Numbered from the stretch's first letter, positions 8,781-22,436 are shown. The stretch: 64,000 nt of DNA from CAZJHX01 sp964545715 (GCA_964545715.1 CAZJHX010000039.1:6678-70677); one strand, 5' to 3'. The notes: generated from the sequence alone by a model not told the origin. Numbers and translations: made by a program.

Positions 8781-9647
8781 GTGAAGGCAGCGCTCATTGG
8801 TGTCGACTGGGGCATGACGTCTTTTCAAGCGATGCGGTTGGACCGCGACGGGATCATACTGGACCACATGGAAACCGGCGACGGCGTGCTGTGTGTGACG
8901 CCCGGGGAGTTTCCAGCGCGCCTTGATGCGCTGATCGGCCCGTGGCTGAAAGATGCGCCGTTCACGCCGGTCGTCATCAGCGGCATGGCTGGCGGCAGGG
9001 ACGGGTGGCTCGACACCGGCTACCTCGACTGCCCGCTGCCGCTGAGGACGGTGCGCGGCCACATGATGACGGCGCCGCAGCGCGGGGTCTACATCGTCCC
9101 CGGGCTGCGCGTGTCCGGCGATCGACTGCGCGCACCGGACGTCATGCGCGGCGAAGTGACCCGCCTACTCGGCCTCGACGCACCGGACTCCGCCTGCGTC
9201 TGTTTGCCGGGCCTTCACAGCAAGTGGGTGTGGCTCAAAGGGGAGCAGGTGCACCGCTTCTCGACCGCCGTCACAGGCGAGGTCTTCAACGCCCTGCGGC
9301 CGAGGGGGGAAGACGGCCCAATCGACCGCCAAACCCTGGACACGAACGCGTTCGACAGCGGCGTCGCGGCCTCAGGCAAACGCGGCGGATTGTTGCACCA
9401 ACTGTTTGCCGGTCAGACGCTCCCTGAGGCCGGCAAGCTGTCCAACGACAACGTCGGCGCGTACCTCTACGGCCTGCTCGTCGGGCACGAAATACGCGGA
9501 CTGGCGCCACGTGGCGCGATCATCCTGGTCGGCGAGCCGGCCACCACGCAGCTATATGCGCGCGCCCTGACGAGCCTGGGACGAAAACCAACCGAGGTCG
9601 ACGGGGTGGAGGCAGCCGCCCGAGGTCTTGCGAGAATGCTGCGCTAG
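8781..9647 (+). CDS. dgoK: 2-dehydro-3-deoxygalactonokinase family protein
   Basis: 288 residues from the GTG at 8781. The N-terminal ATP-binding motif 'GVDWGMTSFQAM' and the following 'VISGMAGGRDGWLDTGYLDCPL' match the DgoK family, which phosphorylates 2-keto-3-deoxygalactonate in the De Ley-Doudoroff galactonate pathway in the cytoplasm. Length is normal for the family (about 290). 'LPGLHSKWVWL' and 'GLLVGHEIRGL' are further family signatures. No aldolase (dgoA) or dehydratase gene is beside it. It sits one base after the small membrane protein and ends 7 bases from the convergent AgmX-like gene. Family assignment is firm; the exact sugar acid is inferred. Confidence 0.85.
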   Translation: MKAALIGVDWGMTSFQAMRLDRDGIILDHMETGDGVLCVTPGEFPARLDALIGPWLKDAPFTPVVISGMAGGRDGWLDTGYLDCPLPLRTVRGHMMTAPQRGVYIVPGLRVSGDRLRAPDVMRGEVTRLLGLDAPDSACVCLPGLHSKWVWLKGEQVHRFSTAVTGEVFNALRPRGEDGPIDRQTLDTNAFDSGVAASGKRGGLLHQLFAGQTLPEAGKLSNDNVGAYLYGLLVGHEIRGLAPRGAIILVGEPATTQLYARALTSLGRKPTEVDGVEAAARGLARMLR

Positions 9648-9654
9648 CCAGCAG

Positions 9655-11367
9655 CTACGGGTTGTAGCGGAACAGGAACGGCCACTGGATGACGCACAGG
9701 CCGTTCTCCGGCCTGGGGAATCGCAGACGCCGGATCGCGCGCATCACGCAGCCCTCCAGCGCGCCGTGGCGGAGTGTGCCGCCGATCACGTTGGCGGCGG
9801 ACACCCGGCCGTCCAGACCGATCGTCCAGCGCGCAGTCATGCGTCCACCCTTGGTAAAGCCAACCATCAGCTGGCGCTCGTAGCAGGCGCGGATGGACGC
9901 CGATGCGCGCCGAACGGTGCGACGGATATCGCCCTTCTTGCACCCGGTGGTCGTGGTCCCGGTGCCGATCTTGATGCGACGCACGCGCCGCATGTCCTTG
10001 CGACCCGGACGCACCTTCACGCCGGTGCCGTCGCCCGGTCCGGCGATCGGACCGCCGATCTCTTGAAACACGCCGTACGTGTCGCCGCCGGTACCCAGCC
10101 CGCGCGTGCTGAAGCCGCGCACGCCGCCCCCAAATGCGACCTCATCGCCGCGCACGCCGGCCATGGCCGTGGTGATCTTGTTACCGATAGTGCGGTTCTG
10201 ATCCAGCACCGCCAGCGACTTCGTCACCCCTTGGAACCGCAGCGTGTTGATCACCCCGACCAGGCCCACATCCTCGACTTTCTTGGGTCGCGGCCGCGGC
10301 GTCGGGTCCGGCTCCGGCGTCGTCTGCAGCTTGGTCATGTCATCGTCGGGCTCGCCGACGCGCCCGGGGTCGACGACCGGCGCCACGCTGACGTCCTCGG
10401 CCGCCCCCTCATCGCTGTCGGTCTGGGGCTCCTCGATCTCCTCGGGCACCTCCTCGATGATGTAGCTGATGTCGATGTCGAGGTCGCGAAACATCATCGA
10501 GTTGCGCTTCACGGAGTCGACCTCCTCCCAGAGGAACAGCGCCGCCAAGATCACGGACAAGTGGACCAGGCCGCTGACGGCTCCTGCCGCGAACGCGTTG
10601 CTGTCGACACCCATCAGCGGGTGCGCGCCGGGGACGCGCTCGGGCGCCACAAACTGGAAGAACAGCGCCGTCGCGCCCGCGTGCACCAGCCCCCAGTCGG
10701 TGTTCTGCAGCGGCACGCGGGTGATGCCGTCCGCGTCCACGCCCAGGACGTCCCGCCACTCGGCGATAGAGCGCTCCTGACCGTCGATGCGCGCCCGACC
10801 GCCCATGTCGCCGTCGACATGAAGCGTGTACCGCCCGCTACGATGCGCCTTCAGAATCGGCGTCGGATCGTCCGACGTCAGCCCCACATCGCGTGGCTCG
10901 GCGTAGATCGTCTCCCGAAGAATGCTGCCGTTCCAGACCGTGGCCACGCGCAGCGGCCGTGCGCCGCCGAAGAGCACCGCGTCCTGCGCAAAGACGTGCA
11001 GCGCCCCGACCAGAATGAGTGAAGCCCCCGCCTCCAGCAGCAAGAAGCCCGTCGAGGGCGACAGTGACCACGCATCGGGCAGACCGATCTCCGCCGCCGC
11101 TCCAAACCAGGCCCACGCCGCCGCTCCACCCAGGAGCAGCGCGCTGACCGACTGACTGATCACCAGCGCCCGTCGCTTGAAGACGACCGCCGCCACCGTG
11201 CCGAGCATCGCCATCAGCGCGATGACCGCGGCCGCACGCCCCGGGTCCAGATCGCGCCCGTTCACATGCTCGCCGACCGGCGAAATCAAAAACCAGGGCT
11301 CAAAAAAGACCCCAAAGAGCACCAACACAGCGCCCGCCAGCGCCAGGGCATATCCCGCGTACCGCAT
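9655..11367 (-). CDS. AgmX/PglI C-terminal-domain membrane protein
   Basis: 570 residues; GGAGGAGG precedes the ATG. Four transmembrane helices lie in residues ~5-127, then a soluble segment and a fifth helix near ~270-290 ('GLVHLSVILAALFLW'). Next is an acidic/Pro-rich stretch ('EEVPEEIEEP', 'PEPDPTPRPRPKK') like the spanning region of TonB-type proteins. The last ~100 residues are an AgmX/PglI C-terminal domain: 'IRACYERQL', 'GRMTARWTIGLDGRVSAANV', 'LEGCVMRAIRRLRFPRPENG'. In myxobacteria this domain occurs in proteins of adventurous gliding motility and related envelope-spanning complexes; the exact role here is not shown. It is convergent with dgoK and divergent from cydA. Confidence 0.8.
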   Translation of the reverse strand: MRYAGYALALAGAVLVLFGVFFEPWFLISPVGEHVNGRDLDPGRAAAVIALMAMLGTVAAVVFKRRALVISQSVSALLLGGAAAWAWFGAAAEIGLPDAWSLSPSTGFLLLEAGASLILVGALHVFAQDAVLFGGARPLRVATVWNGSILRETIYAEPRDVGLTSDDPTPILKAHRSGRYTLHVDGDMGGRARIDGQERSIAEWRDVLGVDADGITRVPLQNTDWGLVHAGATALFFQFVAPERVPGAHPLMGVDSNAFAAGAVSGLVHLSVILAALFLWEEVDSVKRNSMMFRDLDIDISYIIEEVPEEIEEPQTDSDEGAAEDVSVAPVVDPGRVGEPDDDMTKLQTTPEPDPTPRPRPKKVEDVGLVGVINTLRFQGVTKSLAVLDQNRTIGNKITTAMAGVRGDEVAFGGGVRGFSTRGLGTGGDTYGVFQEIGGPIAGPGDGTGVKVRPGRKDMRRVRRIKIGTGTTTTGCKKGDIRRTVRRASASIRACYERQLMVGFTKGGRMTARWTIGLDGRVSAANVIGGTLRHGALEGCVMRAIRRLRFPRPENGLCVIQWPFLFRYNP

Positions 11368-11470
11368 GAACTTCCTCCTCCACTTGTACTGTCAGCTTCC
11401 GCTAAAGAGAACAGACACTCGGTTTCTGGGAAGGTTCCGAACCCGTCAGAAAAAGTTATGCTCGACCGCG

Positions 11471-12763
11471 TTGGAGGATCTGCTCGCCGCCCGGTCTCAG
11501 ATGGCCATGTCCCTCGCATTCCACATCGTCTTCGCGGTGGTGGGCATCGGTATGCCGTTGCTCATGGTCATCGCCGAGGGCATGTGGCTGCGCACCCGAG
11601 AGGCGGTCTGGCTGGATCTGGCCAAGCGATGGTCCAAGGGCACCGCCATCATGTTTGCCGTCGGCGCTGTCTCCGGCACGGTCCTCTCCTTTGAGCTGGG
11701 CCTGCTATGGCCGGAGTTCATGGCCTTTGCCGGCCCCATCATCGGCATGCCGTTCTCCCTGGAAGGCTTTGCCTTCTTCCTGGAGGCGATCTTCCTGGGC
11801 ATCTATCTGTACGGATGGGACCGCGTACCTGAGCGCATGCATTGGTTCGCCGGCGTCATGGTCATGATCAGCGGCACCCTCAGCGGCATCTTTGTGGTGT
11901 GCGCCAACGCCTGGATGAACACGCCGACCGGCTTCACATTGGAGGACGGCAAGCTGGTCCACGTGGACGTGTGGGCCGCCATGTTCAACCCCGCCTCATT
12001 CTCGACGGCCCTGCACATGACGCTGGCGTCGTTTGTCGCCATCGGGTTCGCCGTCGCCGGTATTCACGCGTGGCGGCTGCGCACCGACCCCGAAAGCGAG
12101 TTTCACCGGCGCGCGTTCGGCGTTGCCCTTGCCGTGGGCGCGGTCTTCTCCCTTCTACAGCCGCTCAGCGGCCACATCAGCGCGCAGCACGTCGCCGAGC
12201 ACCAGCCGGTCAAGCTGGCCGCCATGAAAGCCCACTGGGAGACCGAGCGCGGCGCGGCCTATCGCATCGGCGGCTGGCCGGACGTCAACGCAGAGAAGAC
12301 CACCCACGCCATCGAGATCCCCAAGCTGCTGAGCCTGCTCTCATTCAACGATCCCAACGCCGAAGTCCGAGGGCTCAAGGCCTTCCCAAAAGACGAGCGC
12401 CCCAACGTACCGGTCGTGCATTTCGCGTTTCAGCTCATGGTCGCCTGCGGCGTCGCCATGGCCGGCGCCGGTCTCCTCGGGCTTCTTCTGTGGTGGCGTC
12501 GTAAGCGTGTCCCGGTATCGCGACCATTTCTCAACCTGATCGTGGCGTGCGCTCCCATGGGCATCATCGCCATCCAGGCCGGTTGGGTCGTGACCGAGGT
12601 GGGCCGCCAGCCGTGGATCATCCACAACATCATGCGCACCGCCGACGCGGTCACCCCCATGCCCGGCCTCATCATCCCGTTTCTGGCGATGAGCGCGCTA
12701 TATCTCATCCTGGGCGTGGTCGCCGTCGTCCTCGTGCGCCGCCACGTGTTCGCCGCGCCATGA
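11471..12763 (+). CDS. cydA: cytochrome bd ubiquinol oxidase subunit I
   Basis: 430 residues from a TTG at 11471, chosen because it gives the normal family start 'MEDLLAARSQMAMSLAFH', with H18 in the place of the heme b595 ligand. About nine transmembrane helices follow. 'STALHMTLAS' (His near residue 181) fits the heme b558 ligand, and 'EVGRQPWII' is the family GRQPW motif. The Q-loop is short, as in the compact bd/CIO forms. The subunit oxidises quinol and reduces O2 at high affinity without copper. No strong ribosome site precedes the TTG; earlier in-frame codons read into non-conserved sequence. The stop overlaps the cydB start (ATGA). Confidence 0.92.
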   Translation: MEDLLAARSQMAMSLAFHIVFAVVGIGMPLLMVIAEGMWLRTREAVWLDLAKRWSKGTAIMFAVGAVSGTVLSFELGLLWPEFMAFAGPIIGMPFSLEGFAFFLEAIFLGIYLYGWDRVPERMHWFAGVMVMISGTLSGIFVVCANAWMNTPTGFTLEDGKLVHVDVWAAMFNPASFSTALHMTLASFVAIGFAVAGIHAWRLRTDPESEFHRRAFGVALAVGAVFSLLQPLSGHISAQHVAEHQPVKLAAMKAHWETERGAAYRIGGWPDVNAEKTTHAIEIPKLLSLLSFNDPNAEVRGLKAFPKDERPNVPVVHFAFQLMVACGVAMAGAGLLGLLLWWRRKRVPVSRPFLNLIVACAPMGIIAIQAGWVVTEVGRQPWIIHNIMRTADAVTPMPGLIIPFLAMSALYLILGVVAVVLVRRHVFAAP

Positions 12764-13727
12764 CGCCCGCCGTCTGGATCGCCGTCGCCATGCTGGCATC
12801 GCTGGGGGCCTACACCATCACGGGCGGCGCCGACTTCGGCGGCGGGGTCTGGGATCTGCTCGCACGCGGCCCCCGCGCCGACGCCCAGCGCGCCACCATC
12901 GCCAAGGCCATCGCGCCCATCTGGGAGGCCAACCACGTCTGGCTCATCATCGTGGTCGTGCTGCTGTTCGTCTGCTTCCCGGTCCCGTTCGCCGCCATCT
13001 CGACATCCCTGCACATCCCGATGCTGCTCATGCTCATCGGCATCGTGCTGCGTGGCGCCGCCTTCACTTTTCGCGCCTACGGCCGGCCCAGCCCCGATGA
13101 GGTCATCCTCTTCTCACGCCTGTTCGCCGTCACCAGCCTGCTGACCCCTCTGATGCTCGGCATCGTGCTGGGCGCGGTCGCCCGCGGCGTTCCAGTCGAC
13201 CCGGTAACAGGACGCGCCACCACCAACTTTGTCGACGCCTGGTGGGCGCCCTTCCCCGTCGCCGTCGGCGTGTTCGTGCTGATCCTCTTCGCCTTTCTGG
13301 CCGCCGTCTACCTGATCTTGGAGACCGACGATACAGCCCTTCAAGACGACTTCAGAGCGCGCGCGCTCGGGTCAGGAGTCGCGCTGGCGGCCGCGGCGCT
13401 GGTGGCCTTCTTGTTGGCAGGCGGCGCCGCGCCCGCTCATCCGGCGTTCCACATTCTGACCGGCGCGGCCGCAGTCGGCGCTTTGGCTGCGCTGTGGACA
13501 CGCCGGTACGCCGTCGCACGCATCCTCGCGATCGGCCAGGCTACGCTCATCGTCGTCGGCTTCGGCGCCACCCAATACCCCTACATTCTGCCGCCGCACC
13601 TGGAGATCGCCGCATGGGCGGCCCCGGACTCTGTTCTGAGCCCGGTCCTGACCGCTCTGGCGGCGGGAATCGTTGTACTGGTGCCCAGCTTCTGGTACCT
13701 GTACGCCGTATTCAAGGGAGCCCGGAC

Positions 13728-13731
<4 letters not shown>
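12760..13731 (+). CDS. cydB: cytochrome bd ubiquinol oxidase subunit II
   Basis: 323 residues, about eight transmembrane helices. The N-terminus 'AYTITGGADFGGGVWDLL' and 'APIWEANHVWLIIVVVLLF' are characteristic of CydB, the partner that holds the heme-binding subunit I in the membrane. Length is slightly below the E. coli protein but normal for the CIO-like group. The start overlaps the cydA stop, and the stop overlaps the start of the VWA protein gene, both as ATGA, so the three proteins are expected to be made together. No cydX or cydDC is seen nearby. Confidence 0.92.
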
Positions 13732-15194
<1,463 letters not shown>

Positions 15195-15206
<12 letters not shown>

Positions 15207-15236
15207 GATCCGACCTGTTGAAAGTGTCTCACTTTT
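15195..15236 (+). terminator. possible terminator / two small hairpins after the VWA gene
   Basis: Two short inverted repeats lie at the gene end: ATCTCA-gac-TGAGAT (15195-15209, across the stop codon) and AAAGTG-tct-CACTTT (15221-15235) followed by one more T and AAA. The second has a weak stem and almost no U tract, so termination is only a possibility. Confidence 0.25.
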
Positions 15237-15310
15237 AAACACAAGTTCGGCGTTCACGCACCGCCCGATCTAGTGTTTTCACCGGCTTACCCGAGGGCAC
15301 GGTTTTTGCT

Positions 15311-15340
15311 CACCTCCTCCACAGCTGACAGTCGGAGGTG
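15311..15340 (+). promoter_or_regulatory. inverted repeat that would pair the ribosome site of the TPR gene
   Basis: CACCTCC (15311-15317) is the exact reverse complement of GGAGGTG (15334-15340), which is the ribosome-binding site of the gene starting at 15344. In RNA the two would form a 7-bp stem around a 16-base loop and hide the site, so translation could be conditional. Pairing is read directly; function is inferred. Confidence 0.4.
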
Positions 15341-15343
15341 GAG

Positions 15344-15826
15344 ATGAGTGCAGTACCCACGCCCATGGGCGGATCGAAGAAGGCGGAGGCCGCGCGCCTC
15401 AATCAACTCGGCGAAGACGCCATGGCGCTGCAGCGATACCGACTAGCCGAACGCTACTTCGTGGACGCGTACAACGTTGACCGCGAGGAGCCCCTCTACG
15501 AGCTGAACCTGGGACGAGCGATTCAACACAGCCCCAAACGCCCGCTGGCGATGCGCCTGCGGATGGCGCGCGTTCATCTGGAGCTGGCGGTGAAGCGTGG
15601 GCCTGACGATGCAGACGCGAGGCTGCACCTGGCCGGCTGCCTGGAGGAGAGCGGCGACCTCAAGGCCGCCCGAAAGCACCTGGAGAAGGCGATAGAGCTC
15701 AAGCCCTACTTCCCTGAAGCACAGACGATGCTGAACGAGCTGGGGAAAGCGAAGCGTGCGCGGAAAGCGCGGACCACAAACGACACGGCGCCCTTCGGAT
15801 GGCTCTTCGGGTGGTTGAAGAGCTGA
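15344..15826 (+). CDS. TPR-repeat protein
   Basis: 160 residues from the ATG at 15344, which has GGAGGTGG 4 bases upstream; a GTG two codons earlier is less well placed. Residues ~20-150 form about three tetratricopeptide repeats ('ALQRYRLAERYFVDAYNVD', 'ARLHLAGCLEESGDLKAARK', 'LEKAIELKPYFPEAQTML'), a helical scaffold for protein binding. There is no signal peptide, so it should be cytoplasmic. The gene stands alone and ends 22 bases from the convergent giant Cys-rich gene. The partner cannot be named. Confidence 0.8.
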   Translation: MSAVPTPMGGSKKAEAARLNQLGEDAMALQRYRLAERYFVDAYNVDREEPLYELNLGRAIQHSPKRPLAMRLRMARVHLELAVKRGPDDADARLHLAGCLEESGDLKAARKHLEKAIELKPYFPEAQTMLNELGKAKRARKARTTNDTAPFGWLFGWLKS

Positions 15827-15848
15827 GCGCCGGTCGCGGCTCGGTGCG

Positions 15849-19751
<3,903 letters not shown>

Positions 19752-19899
19752 GTTGTCAGATTAGTAAATTCCCCAATGTTTCCAGTGACTTATTGCGCCG
19801 CAGAATGGGGGACAGTGACCCCAAAAATCGCACCCCAGCCTCTCAGTGCAGCGTTTTTGCCGCTCGAACGGGTCGATCTTTCTGAAAACACGAAAAACG

Positions 19900-19925
19900 G
19901 GGTGGGGTTCGAAGACCCCCCACCC
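19900..19925. promoter_or_regulatory. GC-rich hairpin upstream of SDR gene
   Basis: GGGTGGGG (19900-19907) and CCCCACCC (19918-19925) are exact reverse complements around a 10-base loop, followed by AAAAT. It lies 36 bases before the SDR start and about 150 bases from the divergent lipoprotein start. It may be an operator, attenuator or leader hairpin; no promoter was recognised with it. Confidence 0.3.
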
Positions 19926-19961
19926 AAAATACTGCGTCAAAGCCTGCTACTATTCGTGACC

Positions 19962-20798
19962 ATGCGAGCCCGCAAGACACGTTTCAAGGATCGGATCGCG
20001 CTGGTCACCGGCGCAGCCTCCGGCATTGGATTGGCCCTCTCCGAGCAGCTGTCCGCAGAAGGCGCGACGGTTGTGATGACCGACATCAACGCCGAGCTCT
20101 GCGCCTCCGCCGCGCATCGGATCACCGGCGCGGAGTCCGTGGGGCTGGACGTCACCGACGCCGGCGCCGTACAAGCGGCGGTAGACGATGTGGTCGCTCG
20201 GCATGGGCGGCTGGACCTCATCTTCAACAACGCCGGCATCGCCACGGCGGGCGAGGTCCGGCACATGACGTTGGATCAGTGGCGCACGATCTTCGACGTC
20301 AACGTGAACGGCGTGATCCACGGCATCCAGGCGGCCTATCCGCATATGCTGCGGCAGGGCAGCGGGCACATCGTGAACACGGCGTCGATGGCCGGCCTGG
20401 TTCCAGCCCCCGGTCTGACGGCCTATGCCGGCACAAAACACGCGGTGGCGGGCATCTCAACGTCGCTGCGGTTGGAAGCGGCGCAACTTGGGGTTCGGGT
20501 CAGCGCCGTCTGCCCCGGCTTGATCCGGACCAACCTGCTGCGCACCGCCACGCTCATCAATGAAGAGGGGCTGGATGTTGAGCGCGACGAGCTGTGGGAC
20601 CTGCTGCCCACGGGCCCGGCGACGCCTGACTTCTGCGCGACGGAGATCCTGAACGGTGTGGTGAAGAATCGGGCGCTGATCGTGATTACGCCGTTTGCGA
20701 AGACGATGTGGAGAATGTACCGGACGTCGCCTGAAGTGATGCTGACCCTGACCAAAGGACTGTTTGGAAGAATCTGGAGTCGGGTCGTAGCGCACTGA
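19962..20798 (+). CDS. short-chain dehydrogenase/reductase
   Basis: 278 residues from the ATG at 19962, which puts the Rossmann motif at the usual distance from the N-terminus; a longer frame from 19776 has no conserved content. Classical SDR hallmarks are complete: 'TGAASGIG' cofactor loop (16-23), 'NNAG' (89-92), catalytic S142, 'YAGTK' with Y155 and K159, and 'CPGLIRT' after beta-6. The acidic residue after beta-2 ('MTDIN') suggests NAD(H) preference. The C-terminal ~50 residues form a helical extension with basic character, as in membrane-associated SDRs of lipid metabolism. The substrate is unknown. The gene stands alone. Confidence 0.88.
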   Translation: MRARKTRFKDRIALVTGAASGIGLALSEQLSAEGATVVMTDINAELCASAAHRITGAESVGLDVTDAGAVQAAVDDVVARHGRLDLIFNNAGIATAGEVRHMTLDQWRTIFDVNVNGVIHGIQAAYPHMLRQGSGHIVNTASMAGLVPAPGLTAYAGTKHAVAGISTSLRLEAAQLGVRVSAVCPGLIRTNLLRTATLINEEGLDVERDELWDLLPTGPATPDFCATEILNGVVKNRALIVITPFAKTMWRMYRTSPEVMLTLTKGLFGRIWSRVVAH

Positions 20799-20828
20799 GG
20801 CGCGACTGTGGCGGGGGCGTGTGGGGGC

Positions 20829-21407
20829 TTAGGCTGCCCAGCGCTCGTCTTCGGCCAGGGCGGCGTCGAGCTCGGCGTCGGTGACCACGAACGGGGTCTG
20901 CGCGACGACGGGCATCGGGCGGCTGGTGACGGGCGTTGCCACAGGCTGACGACCCGCGATGACGGGCTCATCGACGGTCGGGAAGCCGCGCATGGTCCAG
21001 GCAGCGCGATCGACGGCCTCGGCCACCTGACGGGCGGGGGCGGCGGCGCCGATGACGGCGAACGCGGACTCCTCGAGGCCGTTCAGCGGCGCGTCGTCGG
21101 TGTAGTAACCGGGGATGTAGACGAGCGGGTAGGCGCCCACAAGGTGGCTGACGCGCTCGTAGATGGTGCGCTCGTCGGCGTCCGGCTGGTCGCCGTTCAG
21201 GACAACGATGCCCTTCCAGCCCAGGTCCAGCACGTCGATGGCCTCGCCGGCGGTGCGGCAGATGAAGAGCTCGTACCCGAGCTGGTTCAGGCGGTCCTCG
21301 ATGCGCTCGGACAGGGTCGGGTCATTCTCGATGACCATGACGCGGTTTGCAAAGCGGCTCATCCGGTAGTCGCGGGACTCAGTGTTGAAGTTTTTGATGC
21401 CGTTCAT
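20829..21407 (-). CDS. degenerate receiver-domain (pseudo-response-regulator) protein
   Basis: 192 residues from the ATG at 21407, supported by AGGAGG upstream. Residues ~20-135 look like a CheY-type receiver ('ANRVMVIENDPTLSERIEDRL', 'LGYELFICRTAGEAIDVL'). The first acidic pair is reduced to 'END', the phospho-acceptor position after beta-3 reads 'VVLNGDQP' with Asn where Asp is usual, and no beta-5 Lys is evident ('AVIGAAAPAR'). It is therefore probably not phosphorylated in the normal way. The last ~55 residues are a Pro/Val-rich, likely disordered tail ('PVATPVTSRPMPVVAQTP') with an acidic end. There is no DNA-binding output domain. It is preceded by an unusually dyad-rich leader (21437-21547). 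Confidence 0.65.
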   Translation of the reverse strand: MNGIKNFNTESRDYRMSRFANRVMVIENDPTLSERIEDRLNQLGYELFICRTAGEAIDVLDLGWKGIVVLNGDQPDADERTIYERVSHLVGAYPLVYIPGYYTDDAPLNGLEESAFAVIGAAAPARQVAEAVDRAAWTMRGFPTVDEPVIAGRQPVATPVTSRPMPVVAQTPFVVTDAELDAALAEDERWAA

Positions 21408-21436
21408 TTCGATTCCTCCTGGCCTGGAGTAGGAGC

Positions 21437-21453
21437 AAGTTGCGGGCCAACTT
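21437..21453. promoter_or_regulatory. leader hairpin 1 (AAGTTG/CAACTT)
   Basis: AAGTTG (21437-21442) and CAACTT (21448-21453) pair perfectly around a 5-base loop, close to the ribosome site of the receiver-like gene. It is part of a cluster of three dyads. Confidence 0.3.
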
Positions 21454-21459
21454 TTGCCA

Positions 21460-21477
21460 TGGGTCAAAAAAGACCCA
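21460..21477. promoter_or_regulatory. leader hairpin 2 (TGGGTC-A6-GACCCA)
   Basis: TGGGTC and GACCCA are exact reverse complements around a run of six A (six T/U on the transcribed minus-strand product). The U run sits in the loop, not after the stem, so it is not a standard terminator. Confidence 0.35.
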
Positions 21478-21497
21478 CATTGCCGCGCAGTACCCTT

Positions 21498-21540
21498 GTT
21501 TTCATGACGGCTGTACACTTTACGGCGGCGTCATGAAAAC
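21498..21540. promoter_or_regulatory. 12-bp perfect inverted repeat with flanking TGTACA palindromes
   Basis: GTTTTCATGACG (21498-21509) and CGTCATGAAAAC (21529-21540) are exact reverse complements across 19 bases. A TGTACA palindrome lies in the spacer (21512-21517) and another straight after the right arm (21541-21546). Such a symmetrical arrangement upstream of the minus-strand gene at 21407 fits a dimeric-regulator operator or a strong leader stem. The regulator is unknown. Confidence 0.5.
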
Positions 21541-21611
21541 TGTACAGCGACGTTACGTATGTACTATTTTGAACTGTCCAAGAAGGTGTGGGCGGATGCC
21601 CGGGGGGGCGC

Positions 21612-22298
21612 TTAGCCCTGGGGGGTGGCCTGGCGGTTGCTGGCCATCTCGACGCCGACCCGGATGGGATAGGTGGCGTCAGAGTCCTCGAGCTGCAGCT
21701 GCAGCGTGCTGCCCATGAGGCGTACTTCTACATATATAGGCTGCTCGTTGGCGTCGACCGCAACGGCGTCCCCATACACGAAGCCGGCCTCGTAGCCGGC
21801 CGAGAACGCCACGCCCGCGTCTGCCTCGAGCACGTCCGCAGACATCGTGGTGGACACGTCTCCCTGAATGACCAGGCGCCCGGCGCCCGGCGGGCGCGTC
21901 TTGACCTCAAAGGCTTGAAGGATCACTGACGGGGAGTCCACGTACCACTCGACAACGTTGTCGCGATCGTATTCGAGGCGGGTGCCCTCGGCGCGCAACG
22001 ACAGTACGGGCGTGGCGGCGACTGCTTGAACCATCGTCGTCGGGCGACCTACGGCCGTCAGCTGCCATCCCCATGCCCACGCGCCTTTGGGCGCGGTCAT
22101 GGTCAGGCCTTGCTCGGTGAAATGCATGGACACCTGCTCGGGCCCATCGATGCGAAAGCCGGCCTGTGTCGGGTTGATGATGTGCTCAGGCGGTGGTTCG
22201 CCCAGCGTCGGTTCGGTGGCACAGCCTGCGGCCAGTAGCAGCAGCACTGCTGCGACCCGGGTCAGGGTGCGCTCCCTCTGGTTAAGATACGAGTCCAT
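21612..22298 (-). CDS. lipoprotein resembling the N-terminal domain of large myxobacterial surface proteins
   Basis: 228 residues; AAGGA lies 6 bases before the ATG. The lipoprotein signal ends 'LLLLAAGC'. The rest is a beta-rich domain of the kind that, in many large secreted proteins of this lineage, precedes repeat regions and closes with a 'YP[IL]xVDP' strand: here 'GRLVIQGDVSTTMSADVL', 'DAVAVDANEQPIYVEVRL' and 'DSDATYPIRVGVE'. The chain stops soon after that strand, so it is either a stand-alone version or a shortened relative. No enzymatic motif is seen. The family resemblance is from memory of pattern only. Confidence 0.65.
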   Translation of the reverse strand: MDSYLNQRERTLTRVAAVLLLLAAGCATEPTLGEPPPEHIINPTQAGFRIDGPEQVSMHFTEQGLTMTAPKGAWAWGWQLTAVGRPTTMVQAVAATPVLSLRAEGTRLEYDRDNVVEWYVDSPSVILQAFEVKTRPPGAGRLVIQGDVSTTMSADVLEADAGVAFSAGYEAGFVYGDAVAVDANEQPIYVEVRLMGSTLQLQLEDSDATYPIRVGVEMASNRQATPQG

Positions 22299-22363
22299 GA
22301 CATTCCTTGCCCCCTCGGCAATCTAATCCTCTGCAGGTTCCATCCTGCTTGGCCAGCTTACGC

Positions 22364-22391
22364 GATATAGAGGGGATCGGATCGCAGTCAA
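22364..22391 (-). promoter_or_regulatory. candidate sigma-70 promoter of the lipoprotein gene at 22298
   Basis: On the minus strand TTGACT (22391-22386) and TATATC (22369-22364) are separated by 16 bases, close to the TTGACA/TATAAT consensus. The start would fall about 60 bases before the ATG at 22298. Prediction by eye only. Confidence 0.35.
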
Positions 22392-22421
22392 CGTGTTGCG
22401 CCTGTCAACGCGAGGCGCTGT

Positions 22422-22436
22422 AAACTTGTGAAGTTT
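22422..22436. promoter_or_regulatory. AAACTT-gtg-AAGTTT dyad before the FKBP gene
   Basis: A perfect 6-bp inverted repeat with a 3-base centre lies 28 bases before the ATG at 22465. It could be an operator or a small leader hairpin; no regulator is known. Confidence 0.25.

Noticed and set aside
19806..19823. GGGGACAGTGACCCC-like sequence resembling REP elements of Y1 transposases
   Set aside because: Only one imperfect copy is present and no transposase gene is near.
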